Below are positions 1-7,997 of a DNA stretch of 64,000 bases, in pieces. Position 1 is the first letter of the stretch, and the number at the start of each line of letters is the position of its first letter. Source of the DNA: Gemmatimonadota bacterium (GTDB taxonomy: Bacteria > Gemmatimonadota > Gemmatimonadetes > Gemmatimonadales > Gemmatimonadaceae); the NCBI GenBank assembly GCA_028287235.1, contig JAQBQB010000030.1, positions 62,001 to 126,000 on the forward strand, written 5' to 3'. The position numbers and the translations under genes are program-made. Under the pieces are notes generated by a model. The model searched no databases and was not told the DNA's origin. It saw nothing but the letters and a program-made list of their open reading frames with translations.

Positions 1-480
1 CGTCTCGCCGACCATGACCTTGCCGTTGCCCGTGCTCACCGAAACGTCGGCGCCGGCGCGCTCGATGGTGACGTCGCCGTTGCCGGTGGAGGCGTTCACG
101 CGCGTCGAGCGCGGGACCAGCACCGTGAACTCCACGCGCACGCGGTTGGTGTTACGGTAGCCACGATTGCGATCGCCGCACGACTGCTGCTGATCGTAGA
201 GCGTACAGATCTCGACCTCGCCGTTCGATTCGCGAACGTCGAACGCAACGTCGCGCGTCGACCCGCCGCTTCGGACGATCTTCGCCGCGCGCACTTCGAC
301 GCGATTGCTCGACGATTCGCGCACGCTGATCGGGCCGTTGCCGTTGCGAATGGTGAGACGCGAGTCAGCGCCAAGCTGCTTGGACCACGTGAACGTCGCG
401 TCGTCCCGTCCCTGTTGCGCGAGGGAGGGCGAGGTGAGAAGCAGTGCGATGCCGGCGGCGGCAAGTGTGGAGCGAAGCAT
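1..480 (-). CDS. Exported DUF4097-type beta-strand repeat protein (partial, C-terminus outside window)
   Basis: Reading leftward from ATG at 480 the frame stays open to the window edge (160 codons). It starts with a signal peptide (MLRSTLAAAGIALLLTSPSLA, cleaved around SLA-QQ). The rest is short alternating beta-type segments with repeated N-G-N-G and S-T-G-N-G-D-V turns (for example ASTGNGDVTIERAGADVSV), the pattern of DUF4097/'putative adhesin' proteins thought to form a beta-helix. Two Cys in the visible part (EICTLYD, QSCGDR) could form a disulfide after export. Function in this family is unsettled. The 3' end, and therefore total length, is not visible. Confidence 0.8.
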   Translation of the reverse strand, partial: MLRSTLAAAGIALLLTSPSLAQQGRDDATFTWSKQLGADSRLTIRNGNGPISVRESSSNRVEVRAAKIVRSGGSTRDVAFDVRESNGEVEICTLYDQQQSCGDRNRGYRNTNRVRVEFTVLVPRSTRVNASTGNGDVTIERAGADVSVSTGNGKVMVGET

Positions 481-604
481 GAGGGGTCCGATGAGAAGAT
501 ACGGGGCGCGGGGCCGCAGCGCCTCCACTTGATTCGACAGCCGGACCACCTGCTGGGTTTGAATCGATCCCGCTGAACGTTGCCAGTGCGCCCGTCACAC
601 CCTT

Positions 605-632
605 TTCACATCCTCTTCACATCCTCTTCACA
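605..632. repeat. Short direct repeat at the 3' end of pntB
   Basis: Two exact tandem copies of the 11-mer TTCACATCCTC (605-615 and 616-626) are followed by a partial third, just downstream of and touching the pntB stop codon. It is probably replication slippage, and I see no function. The remaining 480-628 gap shows no gene. Confidence 0.6.
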
Positions 633-2016
633 CGTTCTTCATCTCCGCGATCAGCCCCGTGAGCGACGCCTTGGCATCGCCGAACAACATGCTCGTCCGC
701 TTGTCGTAGAACAGCTCGTTCTCGATGCCGGCGAACCCGGCGCTCATGCCGCGCTTCAGCACGATGACCGATTTGGCGCGATCGGCGTTCAAGATCGGCA
801 TGCCGTAGATGGGCGACGCAGGGTCGGTGCGCGCGGCGGGATTCACCACGTCGTTCGCGCCGATGACCAGCGCGACGTCGGCGCGGTCGAAGTCGCCGTT
901 CACCTCGTCCATGTCGAACAGCTTGTCATATGGGACGTTCGCTTCGGCGAGCAGCACGTTCATGTGTCCCGGCATGCGGCCGGCGACGGGATGCACCGCG
1001 AACTTTACTTCGCCCCCGCGCGCCTCGATCATCTCCGCCAGCTCGCGCACCGCGTGCTGCGCCTGCGCCACTGCCATGCCGTATCCCGGGATGACGATCA
1101 CGAGCTGCGCGTACGCGAGCTGGATCGCCGCGTCCTCCACGCCGATCGACCGCACCGAAAGCCCCTCGGCGGTCCGTCCGGCGATCGCCGTCGTCTGGCT
1201 GCCGAACGCGCCGAACAGCACGTTGGTGAACGACCGGTTCATCGCCTTGCTCATCAGGATCGACAGGATGAACCCCGATGCGCCGTCGAGCGAGCCGCTG
1301 ATGATGAGAATGACGTTGCCGATCGCGAACCCCGTCGCGCACGACGCGAGCCCGGAGTACGAGTTCAAGAGCGCGACGACCACGGGCATGTCCGCGCCGC
1401 CGATCGGCATCACGAGCATGACGCCGAAGATCACCGATGAGCCGATCATCGTGTAGAACGCCCACCGCTGCGTGGGATCGACGATCGTGTAGACGAACAG
1501 GCCAGCGATGCCGAGGAACACCAGCGCGTTCACGAAGTTCTGGCCCGTGAACGTCACCGGCTTCGACGTGATCCACTCCTGCAGCTTACCCGCGGCGACG
1601 ATCGTTCCGCCTACCGTGATCGCGCCCAGCATGATCTCGAAGTTGAGCGCCGCCATCTTGCCGTGCGACAGCGTGCCCACCGACGTGATGTCCGTGTAGT
1701 ACTCGGCGATGCCGACGAGCGTGGCGGCGAGGGCGCTGAAGGTGAGCGACAGCGCTATTCGCTGCGGCATCGCCGTCATGGGCACCCACATGCCCATGGG
1801 GTAGCCGATCACCACGCCGATCACCAACCCGCCGGCAATCCACCGGTAGTCGACGATGGTGTGGTTGAGCAGCGTACCCGCGATGGCGAACAACATGCCG
1901 ACCGCCGCCATCTGCATCCCGACCCGCGCCTTGTCGGGGCGAGTGAGACTGCGGAGTCCGAGAATAAAGAGGACCGACGCGATGAGGTAGCTGAGCTGGA
2001 TGAACGTCTCGCGCAT
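628..2016 (-). CDS. pntB: NAD(P) transhydrogenase subunit beta
   Basis: This 462-residue protein has the full length and layout of PntB. Multiple membrane helices fill about the first 260 residues (starting FIQLSYLIASVLFILGLRSL). The NADP(H)-binding domain III follows, with the family signatures GYGMAVAQAQHAVRELAEM, HPVAGRMPGHMNVLLAEA, IGANDVVNPAARTDPASPIYGMPI and VLKRGMSAGFAGIEN. Together with the two upstream genes it forms the proton-translocating transhydrogenase, which transfers hydride from NADH to NADP+ at the expense of the proton gradient. It is the last gene of pntAA-pntAB-pntB, 62 bp after pntAB. The start ATG at 2016 is supported by conservation from the first residues. Confidence 0.97.
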   Translation of the reverse strand: MRETFIQLSYLIASVLFILGLRSLTRPDKARVGMQMAAVGMLFAIAGTLLNHTIVDYRWIAGGLVIGVVIGYPMGMWVPMTAMPQRIALSLTFSALAATLVGIAEYYTDITSVGTLSHGKMAALNFEIMLGAITVGGTIVAAGKLQEWITSKPVTFTGQNFVNALVFLGIAGLFVYTIVDPTQRWAFYTMIGSSVIFGVMLVMPIGGADMPVVVALLNSYSGLASCATGFAIGNVILIISGSLDGASGFILSILMSKAMNRSFTNVLFGAFGSQTTAIAGRTAEGLSVRSIGVEDAAIQLAYAQLVIVIPGYGMAVAQAQHAVRELAEMIEARGGEVKFAVHPVAGRMPGHMNVLLAEANVPYDKLFDMDEVNGDFDRADVALVIGANDVVNPAARTDPASPIYGMPILNADRAKSVIVLKRGMSAGFAGIENELFYDKRTSMLFGDAKASLTGLIAEMKNV

Positions 2017-2078
2017 TGGGTCAGGGAATGGGGAAGAGGGAATTGGGAAGAAGAAAAGCCGTTCCGCCGTTCGCGTTG

Positions 2079-2372
2079 CTATTCCTTCCTTCCGACCCCC
2101 TTCCCGCTTCTGAACATTCTCAACATCCGGTCGGTGATCAGAAACCCGCCGACGATGTTGCTCGTCGCGCAGATCACGGCCACGAAGCCGAGCACCGTCG
2201 ATACTCTGTTGTGCGCGGCACCTGCCGCGATCAGCGAGCCGACCAGCGAGATGCCGGAGATCGCGTTCGTCGCGGCCATGAGCGGCGTATGGAGGAGCGC
2301 CGGCACCTTCGAGATCACCATGTAGCCGACGAACGCCGCGAGCACGAAGACGTACAGTTCGAGAATCTGCAT
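2079..2372 (-). CDS. pntAB: NAD(P) transhydrogenase alpha subunit, membrane part (PntAB)
   Basis: A 97-residue, three-helix membrane protein corresponding to the C-terminal membrane domain of E. coli PntA. The family pattern VFVLAAFVGYMVISKVPALLH, followed by TPLMAATNAISGI, is plain. Here, as in many bacteria, the alpha subunit is split in two. Its ATG (2372-2370) overlaps the TGA of pntAA by one base (TGATG), so translation is probably coupled. The tail is short and charged (FRSGKGVGRKE). Confidence 0.95.
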   Translation of the reverse strand: MQILELYVFVLAAFVGYMVISKVPALLHTPLMAATNAISGISLVGSLIAAGAAHNRVSTVLGFVAVICATSNIVGGFLITDRMLRMFRSGKGVGRKE

Positions 2373-3481
2373 CAGCGAAGCACCTTGCCGTCGTGGGTCA
2401 TCATCATTGCGCCGGTGATCTCGTCGGCCGCGTCGAGCTGGAGAACGCCGTCTTTCACCAAGTGCTTGAGCAGCTCCACGATGTTCCGCCCGAACATCTG
2501 GCTGGCGTGGAAAGCGACGGTACTCGGCAGGTTCAACGGCGCGATGATCGTGACGTCGTGCGCCTGCACCGTTTCGCCGGGTTTCGATAGCGCGCAGTTG
2601 CCGCCAGTCTCGGCCGCGAGGTCCACGATCACCGATCCGGCGCGCATCGACGCCACCATCGCTTCGGTGATCAGCCGCGGGGCCGGCTTGCCCGGGATCT
2701 GCGCGGTGGTCACCACGAGATCCATGTCGGCGATGTGTCTGCCGATCGCGGCGAGCGTACGCGCTTCCTCGTCCTGCGTCTGTGCGCGGGCGTAGCCACC
2801 AGCCGCCTCCGCCGACGCGTCGACCAATTCGTTCGCGACGAACGACGCGCCGAGGCTGAGCACCTGCTCGCGCGACGCGGGGCGCACGTCGAAGGCGGAG
2901 ACGACACCGCCCAGCCGGCGCGCGGTGGCGATCGCCTGTAAACCCGCCACCCCCGCGCCGATCACGAAGACCTTGGCCGGTGTGATGTTCCCGGCCGCCG
3001 TCGTGAGCATCGGCAGAAATTTGCCGAGTGCCGAGGCGCCGATGAGCACACCCTTATAGCCGGCCACGGTGCTTTGCGACGACAGCACGTCCATCGTCTG
3101 CGCTCGGGTGATGCGCGGCACGAGCTCCAACGCGAGCGACGTGACGTTGCGCGCCGCGAGCGCGGCGACGACGTCGGCGCTCTGGCCCGGCCGCATCAAC
3201 GAGATGACCGTGGCGCCCGGGTCGATGCGCGCGATCTCGTCGGCGCTCGGCGGCTGCACCTTGGCGATGATTTGCGCGCCCCCAAGCGCGGCGGCGGCGT
3301 CGGGCACGATCGCGGCGCCGGCGGCTTCGTACGCGGCGTCGCGAAAACCCGCGCGGAGCCCGGCTCCGCGCTGCACCACCACCTCGAGTTGTTGCTGCTT
3401 GATCAGCCGAGCGACACTATCCGGCGCGAGCGCGACTCTCTGCTCGCGCGGAGCGGTTTCTGTTGGTACGCTGATTCTCAT
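2372..3481 (-). CDS. pntAA: NAD(P) transhydrogenase alpha subunit, soluble NAD-binding part (PntAA)
   Basis: A 369-residue soluble subunit, AlaDH/PNT family. The N-terminal half opens with the typical start MRISVPTETAPREQRVALAP. The Rossmann NAD-binding motif is KVFVIGAGVAGLQAIATARRLG near residue 170. The later segment TAQIPGKPAPRLITEAMV is also characteristic. It binds NAD(H) and passes hydride to domain III of PntB. It is first in the operon. Upstream 3482-3682 is a divergent spacer of about 200 bp to the M28 peptidase gene, where I see no further gene and no promoter I would call. Confidence 0.95.
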   Translation of the reverse strand: MRISVPTETAPREQRVALAPDSVARLIKQQQLEVVVQRGAGLRAGFRDAAYEAAGAAIVPDAAAALGGAQIIAKVQPPSADEIARIDPGATVISLMRPGQSADVVAALAARNVTSLALELVPRITRAQTMDVLSSQSTVAGYKGVLIGASALGKFLPMLTTAAGNITPAKVFVIGAGVAGLQAIATARRLGGVVSAFDVRPASREQVLSLGASFVANELVDASAEAAGGYARAQTQDEEARTLAAIGRHIADMDLVVTTAQIPGKPAPRLITEAMVASMRAGSVIVDLAAETGGNCALSKPGETVQAHDVTIIAPLNLPSTVAFHASQMFGRNIVELLKHLVKDGVLQLDAADEITGAMMMTHDGKVLR

Positions 3482-3682
3482 TTAGGAGCGACTGAGTGGC
3501 GCGGCCTGCAATCCTGTCCCTGAAACGCGCGCCAAATGGCGAGTGCTGAGACGGGTTGATTCTACGCCTTTGGCTCCCATGCGCAAATCAGGGGGACGGG
3601 TTCCTCGCCCAACATTTTCCGCCCGGTACACGTAGCGGCCATCTACTAGTTTTTATGGGTATTCCACAACCGGAGCCCTCGC

Positions 3683-5383
3683 ATGTCCTTCGTCCGCATC
3701 CGTTTGCTCGCATCGATCGCCCTCAGCGCCGTGCCGGCGGCCGTCGTCGCGGGGCAAGCCTTGCCGCTCAAGCATGCGCCGCAGCCGACGGCGCCGGCGA
3801 TCACCGCGGCGGACCTCATGACCCGCCTCTACATCTTTGCCGACGATTCGATGATGGGACGCGAGGTCGGCACGCCGTACAACCTCAAGGGCACGGCCTA
3901 CATCGAGGGCGAGGTGCGGCGCCTGGGACTCGTCCCGGCGGGCGACAGCGGTACGTACTTCCAGAATCTTCCGGTCTTCAGCCATCCGCTCGCCGCGGGG
4001 AATACGATCGGCGTCGACGGCAGAACGTTCAAAGCCGCGCAGGACTACATTCCGCGCAACAATATGGTGTTTGGAAAGGTTCGGCCGTTCGACGGCGCGG
4101 AGGTCATCTACGGCGGCGTGTACAGTCCCGCCGGCGACACCAGCACGATGGTTTCGCCGCTTGCGGCGGTCGGCAAGTTCGTCGTCATCTCCGTGCCGAA
4201 CGGGCCCGATGGCAAGCCAATTTGGGGGCAAAACCGGCAGCAGCTCACCGGCTACTATCTCAGGTCGGCCGGCGTCGCCGTTGCGAGCATGGACGCCATC
4301 GACGCGGCGAGCCGGGCGTCGATCACGGACGACGGGCAGACACTCGACACCGACGACCCGAACGCGCTCGTCGTGCCCGCGTTCATGTACGTGTCGACGG
4401 CGATGGCCGAAGCCCTCGCCGGTGCGCCGTTGCGTAGCCTGGCGCGCGGAGCCGCGGGCCGCACGATTCACGGAACGCTCAAGTGGGATGACGTGAAAGC
4501 GCCGGGACGCAACGTCGTCGCCATTCTGCCGGGGAGCGATCCGAAGCTCAAGGGCGAGTACGTCGCGATCGGCGCGCACAACGATCACATCGGTTTCAAC
4601 CACACGCCCGTGGATCACGACTCGCTGCGCGCGTTCAACAGCGTCGTTCGGCCGAAGGGCGCGGACGACCGGGATCGTCCGGCCACGGCCGACGAGATGG
4701 CGAAGATCCGCGTCGTTCTCGACAGCCTGCGCAGAGTGCACCCGGCCCGGCTCGACTCGATCTACAACGGCGCCGACGACGACGGCTCGGGCACCGTGTC
4801 GGTGCTCGAGATCGCCGAGGCATTCGCCAAGGCGCCGGCCAAACCCAAGCGGTCGCTGCTCTTCGTGTGGCATGCCGGCGAAGAGAAGGGGCTCTGGGGA
4901 TCGCAGTATTTCACCGACCATCCAACGGTGCCGCGCGATTCGATCGTCGCGCAGCTGAACATGGACATGGTCGGCCGCGGCGGCGCGCAGGACGAGAAGG
5001 GCGGGGGACCGGGCTACTTGCAGCTCATCGGATCGCGGCGGCTCTCCACCGAGCTCGGAGATCTCGTGGAGAGCGTGGCGAAGACGGAGCCGCCGCCGCT
5101 CCACTTCGACTACCAGTACGACGCCAACGGCCACCCGCAGCAGTACTACTGCCGCAGCGACCACTACGAGTACGCGCGCTACGGGATTCCGATCACGTTC
5201 TTCTCCACCGGCGGCCACCGCGACTACCACCAGGTGACCGACGAGCCGCAGTACATCGACTACGACCAGATGGCGCGCGTGGCCAACCTGGTGCACGACG
5301 TCGCGGCGCGCGTGGCGAACCTCGACCATCGCGTGGTCGTGGACCACCCGAAGCCCGACCCGAAAGGCCAGTGCGTGCAGTAG
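3683..5383 (+). CDS. Exported M28 family zinc metallopeptidase
   Basis: A 566-residue protein with a signal peptide (residues about 1-24, IALSAVPAAVVAGQA). The catalytic M28 fold is split by a PA-like insertion at roughly 120-270. Di-zinc ligand motifs appear in the family order: GAHNDHIG near residue 298, NGADDDGSGTVSVLE, WHAGEEKGLWGS (catalytic Glu pair), NMDMVGRGG and YHQVTDE near the C-terminus. It is probably a periplasmic or secreted aminopeptidase; substrate cannot be read from sequence. A GGAG sits 7 bases before ATG 3683. It stands alone ahead of a small lipoprotein gene 25 bp downstream. Confidence 0.9.
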   Translation: MSFVRIRLLASIALSAVPAAVVAGQALPLKHAPQPTAPAITAADLMTRLYIFADDSMMGREVGTPYNLKGTAYIEGEVRRLGLVPAGDSGTYFQNLPVFSHPLAAGNTIGVDGRTFKAAQDYIPRNNMVFGKVRPFDGAEVIYGGVYSPAGDTSTMVSPLAAVGKFVVISVPNGPDGKPIWGQNRQQLTGYYLRSAGVAVASMDAIDAASRASITDDGQTLDTDDPNALVVPAFMYVSTAMAEALAGAPLRSLARGAAGRTIHGTLKWDDVKAPGRNVVAILPGSDPKLKGEYVAIGAHNDHIGFNHTPVDHDSLRAFNSVVRPKGADDRDRPATADEMAKIRVVLDSLRRVHPARLDSIYNGADDDGSGTVSVLEIAEAFAKAPAKPKRSLLFVWHAGEEKGLWGSQYFTDHPTVPRDSIVAQLNMDMVGRGGAQDEKGGGPGYLQLIGSRRLSTELGDLVESVAKTEPPPLHFDYQYDANGHPQQYYCRSDHYEYARYGIPITFFSTGGHRDYHQVTDEPQYIDYDQMARVANLVHDVAARVANLDHRVVVDHPKPDPKGQCVQ

Positions 5384-5408
5384 TGCCGTCACGCGGTATG
5401 TTTCCCCT

Positions 5409-5885
5409 ATGGCTCAACGCCACACCCTTCTCGTCTTCGCGGCGGCGCTCTCGCTGAGCGCCTGCCACGGAATGCAGGTCCGGAGTCCGCTCGCGCCGGT
5501 GTCCGGGCCGCCGCCCGCGTTCGCGCCTACGACGTCGGACGTACGCGCGACGCGGCTGATCGACGTGCGCGACGGCCTGACCAAGTCCGCCGAGTTTCGC
5601 GCCGCCACCGATCTGCTCACGCAGAAATTCTCGATTGACGTGAGCGACCAGCGCGCCGGATTTCTGATGACGCCCTGGCAGGCGAGCTTCGTGCGCGACG
5701 GCGTGCCCGACCTCCGCTATCGCACCCGGCTCATCATCCGATTCCTGGGCGACGACTGGAAGCAGGCGTCGGTGCGGTCGGAAGCCAACTGGCAGCGCGC
5801 CGACGAATGGGACGTCGGGTACGACAGCAAGATGCTCGACGACGTCGCGAACGATTTGCGAACGCGGATCGGGAAGAAACCGTAG
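5409..5885 (+). CDS. Small lipoprotein of unknown function
   Basis: A 158-residue protein with a lipoprotein signal (LLVFAAALSLSAC, Cys about residue 19), so it should be lipid-anchored. The mature part has a Pro-rich linker and then one compact alpha/beta region (DLLTQKFSIDVSDQRAGFLMT ... LRYRTRLIIRFLGDDW). I do not recognise the family; the shape resembles small outer-membrane-associated lipoproteins. It starts 25 bp after the M28 peptidase stop and is probably cotranscribed. It is followed directly by a palindromic repeat element. Confidence 0.75.
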   Translation: MAQRHTLLVFAAALSLSACHGMQVRSPLAPVSGPPPAFAPTTSDVRATRLIDVRDGLTKSAEFRAATDLLTQKFSIDVSDQRAGFLMTPWQASFVRDGVPDLRYRTRLIIRFLGDDWKQASVRSEANWQRADEWDVGYDSKMLDDVANDLRTRIGKKP

Positions 5886-5890
5886 ACTGT

Positions 5891-6052
5891 GTCATCCCGA
5901 GCGAACGCGTGCCATCCTGGGCGAACGCGTGCCATCCTGCGCGAACGCGAAGGATCTACTCAAACGTGCTCGTAGCCGGCCACCTCACCGGTACAGCAGA
6001 TCCTTCGGTCGCTTCGCTTCCTCAGGATGACAGACTAAGCTCCTGCAGGATG
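5891..6052. repeat. Palindromic GATCCTTCG repeat element with a 20-bp tandem array
   Basis: Between two convergent genes. Three 20-bp tandem units (5891-5910, 5911-5930, 5931-5950; consensus GCCATCCTGSGCGAACGCGT) lead into an inverted repeat: GCGAACGCGAAGGATC near 5941-5956 is complementary to GATCCTTCGGTCGCTTCGC near 5999-6018. After it, CAGGATGACAG occurs twice. The RNA would fold into a long hairpin and may act as a bidirectional terminator for the flanking genes. A relative with the same core and its own tandem satellites lies in the 5' end of flgI (47145-47330). Confidence 0.75.
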
Positions 6053-6057
6053 ACAGC

Positions 6058-7881
6058 CTAGCTCTGTGGAACGATCTCCACGATCACCCACCGCTCGCCC
6101 TTTCTCGCGAGCCGCGCCATGAGCCGTGCGTCGCTGCTCACCGGCGACCCCGTACCCCGCGCGCGATACTTGAGATGAATCGTCACCGGTAGGCTCGCGT
6201 CGTCGCCCGTGACGCGCGCCGGGCCGTAGACGCTGCTCGCGCGCACGCCGTCGTACAAGGCGTAGAGCTGCGAGAGAAATCCGGTGATCGATTTCGGCAG
6301 CAACGGGAATTTCTCGTTCACGACCTGAATGTTTCCGGTACTGATCGCGGCCGACAATCCGGCGAACGGCGCGCGCACGGCGGCGTCCGGATCGGGGGCG
6401 GGCTTGGGCTTCGCGGCCCCCGCTGAATCCGTTTTCGACAGCGTGGGGAGCTTCCGCGGCTGTGTGTCGGGCGCGACGACTCCCGCGGGCTGAACGCGCG
6501 TACTGTCGGCTCGATGCGCCACTGGCGGCGGGGTGCTGTCGCGCTGCGACCAGAGCACCAGTCCGACCAGAAATGCCACCGATCCCACCACGGCACCCGC
6601 GATGATGCGCGTCACGCTCATGCGCTGGCGCCGCATCAGGGCGGTGGGTTGCAACGATGGATCGGGCAGCGCCTGGCCCCAGCCGTGCGCCGTCTCGGGC
6701 GTGGGCCGCGGCGCGGTGACCATCGACGGATCCCACCCGCCGAGCGCGAGCGACGGGTCGAGTGCGTCGCGCGCCACGGCGGCGCTCGCGAGCCGGTCGC
6801 CGGGCGATCGCGCCAGCATGTGCACGATCAGCGTATCGAGCCGGCGTGGAATCTCCGGCAGCACGTCACGGACATGAGGAGGCGCTTCGTGCAGGCGCCG
6901 GCGAATCATCTGCTCGCGCGATTCCGCGGCGAACGGCTGCACTCCCGTCAGCATCTGATACAGGATGCAACCAAGACTATAAATGTCGGCGCGCGCGTCC
7001 ACCGGATCGCCGAGCAGTTGCTCGGGACTCATGTACTCCGGCGTGCCGATCACCAGGCCGCTGCGCGTCAGCGCGTCTTGTGGAGAGTCGGAGAGCGCCT
7101 TGGCGATGCCGAAGTCCACGACTTTCGGCGTCTCCTTGCCCGCGCGGTTGCTCGCCACGATCACGTTGTCAGGCTTGAGATCGCGGTGGACGATTCCCAG
7201 CTCGTGCGCCGCGGACAGCCCGTCGGCGATCTGCCGCGCGATGTCGATCGCGCGCCGCGGATCGATCGCGCCGTGCGTCAGGATGGCCGACAGCGATTCG
7301 CCGTCGACGTACTCCATCACGAGGTACACGATCTTGTCCGCTTCGCCGTAGTCGAACACGGCGGCGACGTTGGGATGAAGGATGCGCGCTGCGCTCGATG
7401 CTTCGCGCGCGAACCGCGCCAGCGATTCCGAGTCGTGCATCAGCGACGGATTCATCACCTTGATCGCGCACTGCCGCGTCATCTTCACGTGCTCGGCCAG
7501 ATAGACCCGGCCCATGCCGCCCTCGCCGAGCCGCGCCAGCACCAGGTACCGGTCCGCGATGACGCGCCCGATGAGCGGATCGCCGCCCGTCTTGGGACGG
7601 AGGGGCGAGCCGTCCTTCGGACAGAAGCGATCGCCCGTTTCGTACTCCGTGCCGCACTGCGGGCAGACTTTCGCGACGGCGACCGTCTCGTCGGCCTGTG
7701 GCGTGGGCTGCTGCGCGAGAAGCCCGGAGCCGATGCTGCTCGCGATCGGCGAGCCGCCGGCTTCGTTCATCGCGTGCCCCGTAACGGTCGAGCCCGTTTC
7801 AGCGGTGCGTGCTGACCCGGTCGGGGTTACGGAAGGAGGCGCGGCGTGTTCGTCTGGGTCGCGGTCGTTGCTGCTGGGCAT
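6058..7881 (-). CDS. Membrane-anchored Ser/Thr protein kinase with zinc-ribbon-like N-terminus
   Basis: A 607-residue Hanks-type kinase. A zinc-ribbon-like motif (CPQC at 73-76, FCPKDG at 86-91, fourth Cys replaced by Asp) precedes the kinase domain at about 105-375: glycine loop LGEGGMGRVYLAEH (118-131), catalytic Lys141 (AIKVM), HRDLKPDN with Asp234, and DFG at 256-258. The activation loop GTPEYMSPEQ is intact, so it should be active. A single transmembrane helix lies at about 424-445, then a Pro-rich linker and an extracytoplasmic domain ending KGERWVIVEIVPQS. It is probably a receptor kinase. It diverges from treZ with a 116-bp spacer. Confidence 0.93.
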   Translation of the reverse strand: MPSSNDRDPDEHAAPPSVTPTGSARTAETGSTVTGHAMNEAGGSPIASSIGSGLLAQQPTPQADETVAVAKVCPQCGTEYETGDRFCPKDGSPLRPKTGGDPLIGRVIADRYLVLARLGEGGMGRVYLAEHVKMTRQCAIKVMNPSLMHDSESLARFAREASSAARILHPNVAAVFDYGEADKIVYLVMEYVDGESLSAILTHGAIDPRRAIDIARQIADGLSAAHELGIVHRDLKPDNVIVASNRAGKETPKVVDFGIAKALSDSPQDALTRSGLVIGTPEYMSPEQLLGDPVDARADIYSLGCILYQMLTGVQPFAAESREQMIRRRLHEAPPHVRDVLPEIPRRLDTLIVHMLARSPGDRLASAAVARDALDPSLALGGWDPSMVTAPRPTPETAHGWGQALPDPSLQPTALMRRQRMSVTRIIAGAVVGSVAFLVGLVLWSQRDSTPPPVAHRADSTRVQPAGVVAPDTQPRKLPTLSKTDSAGAAKPKPAPDPDAAVRAPFAGLSAAISTGNIQVVNEKFPLLPKSITGFLSQLYALYDGVRASSVYGPARVTGDDASLPVTIHLKYRARGTGSPVSSDARLMARLARKGERWVIVEIVPQS

Positions 7882-7997
7882 TGAATGAAAGAGGTGCTCG
7901 CCAAGAGTATGCCGCGTGCGGAGCGATGGCTACTACGTGATGCCTCCGACGTCCCGTCAGAAGCGCTGGTCCCGATCCTGCCCGGGGCTTTGACGTC

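Noticed and set aside
3653-5392. Long open frame antisense to the M28 peptidase gene
   Set aside because: High-GC shadow frame: Arg/His/Val-rich, with no domain and no ribosome site, while the plus strand encodes an intact peptidase. The same holds for long antisense frames over 8151-9977, 12583-14169, 15973-17799 and 29543-31270.
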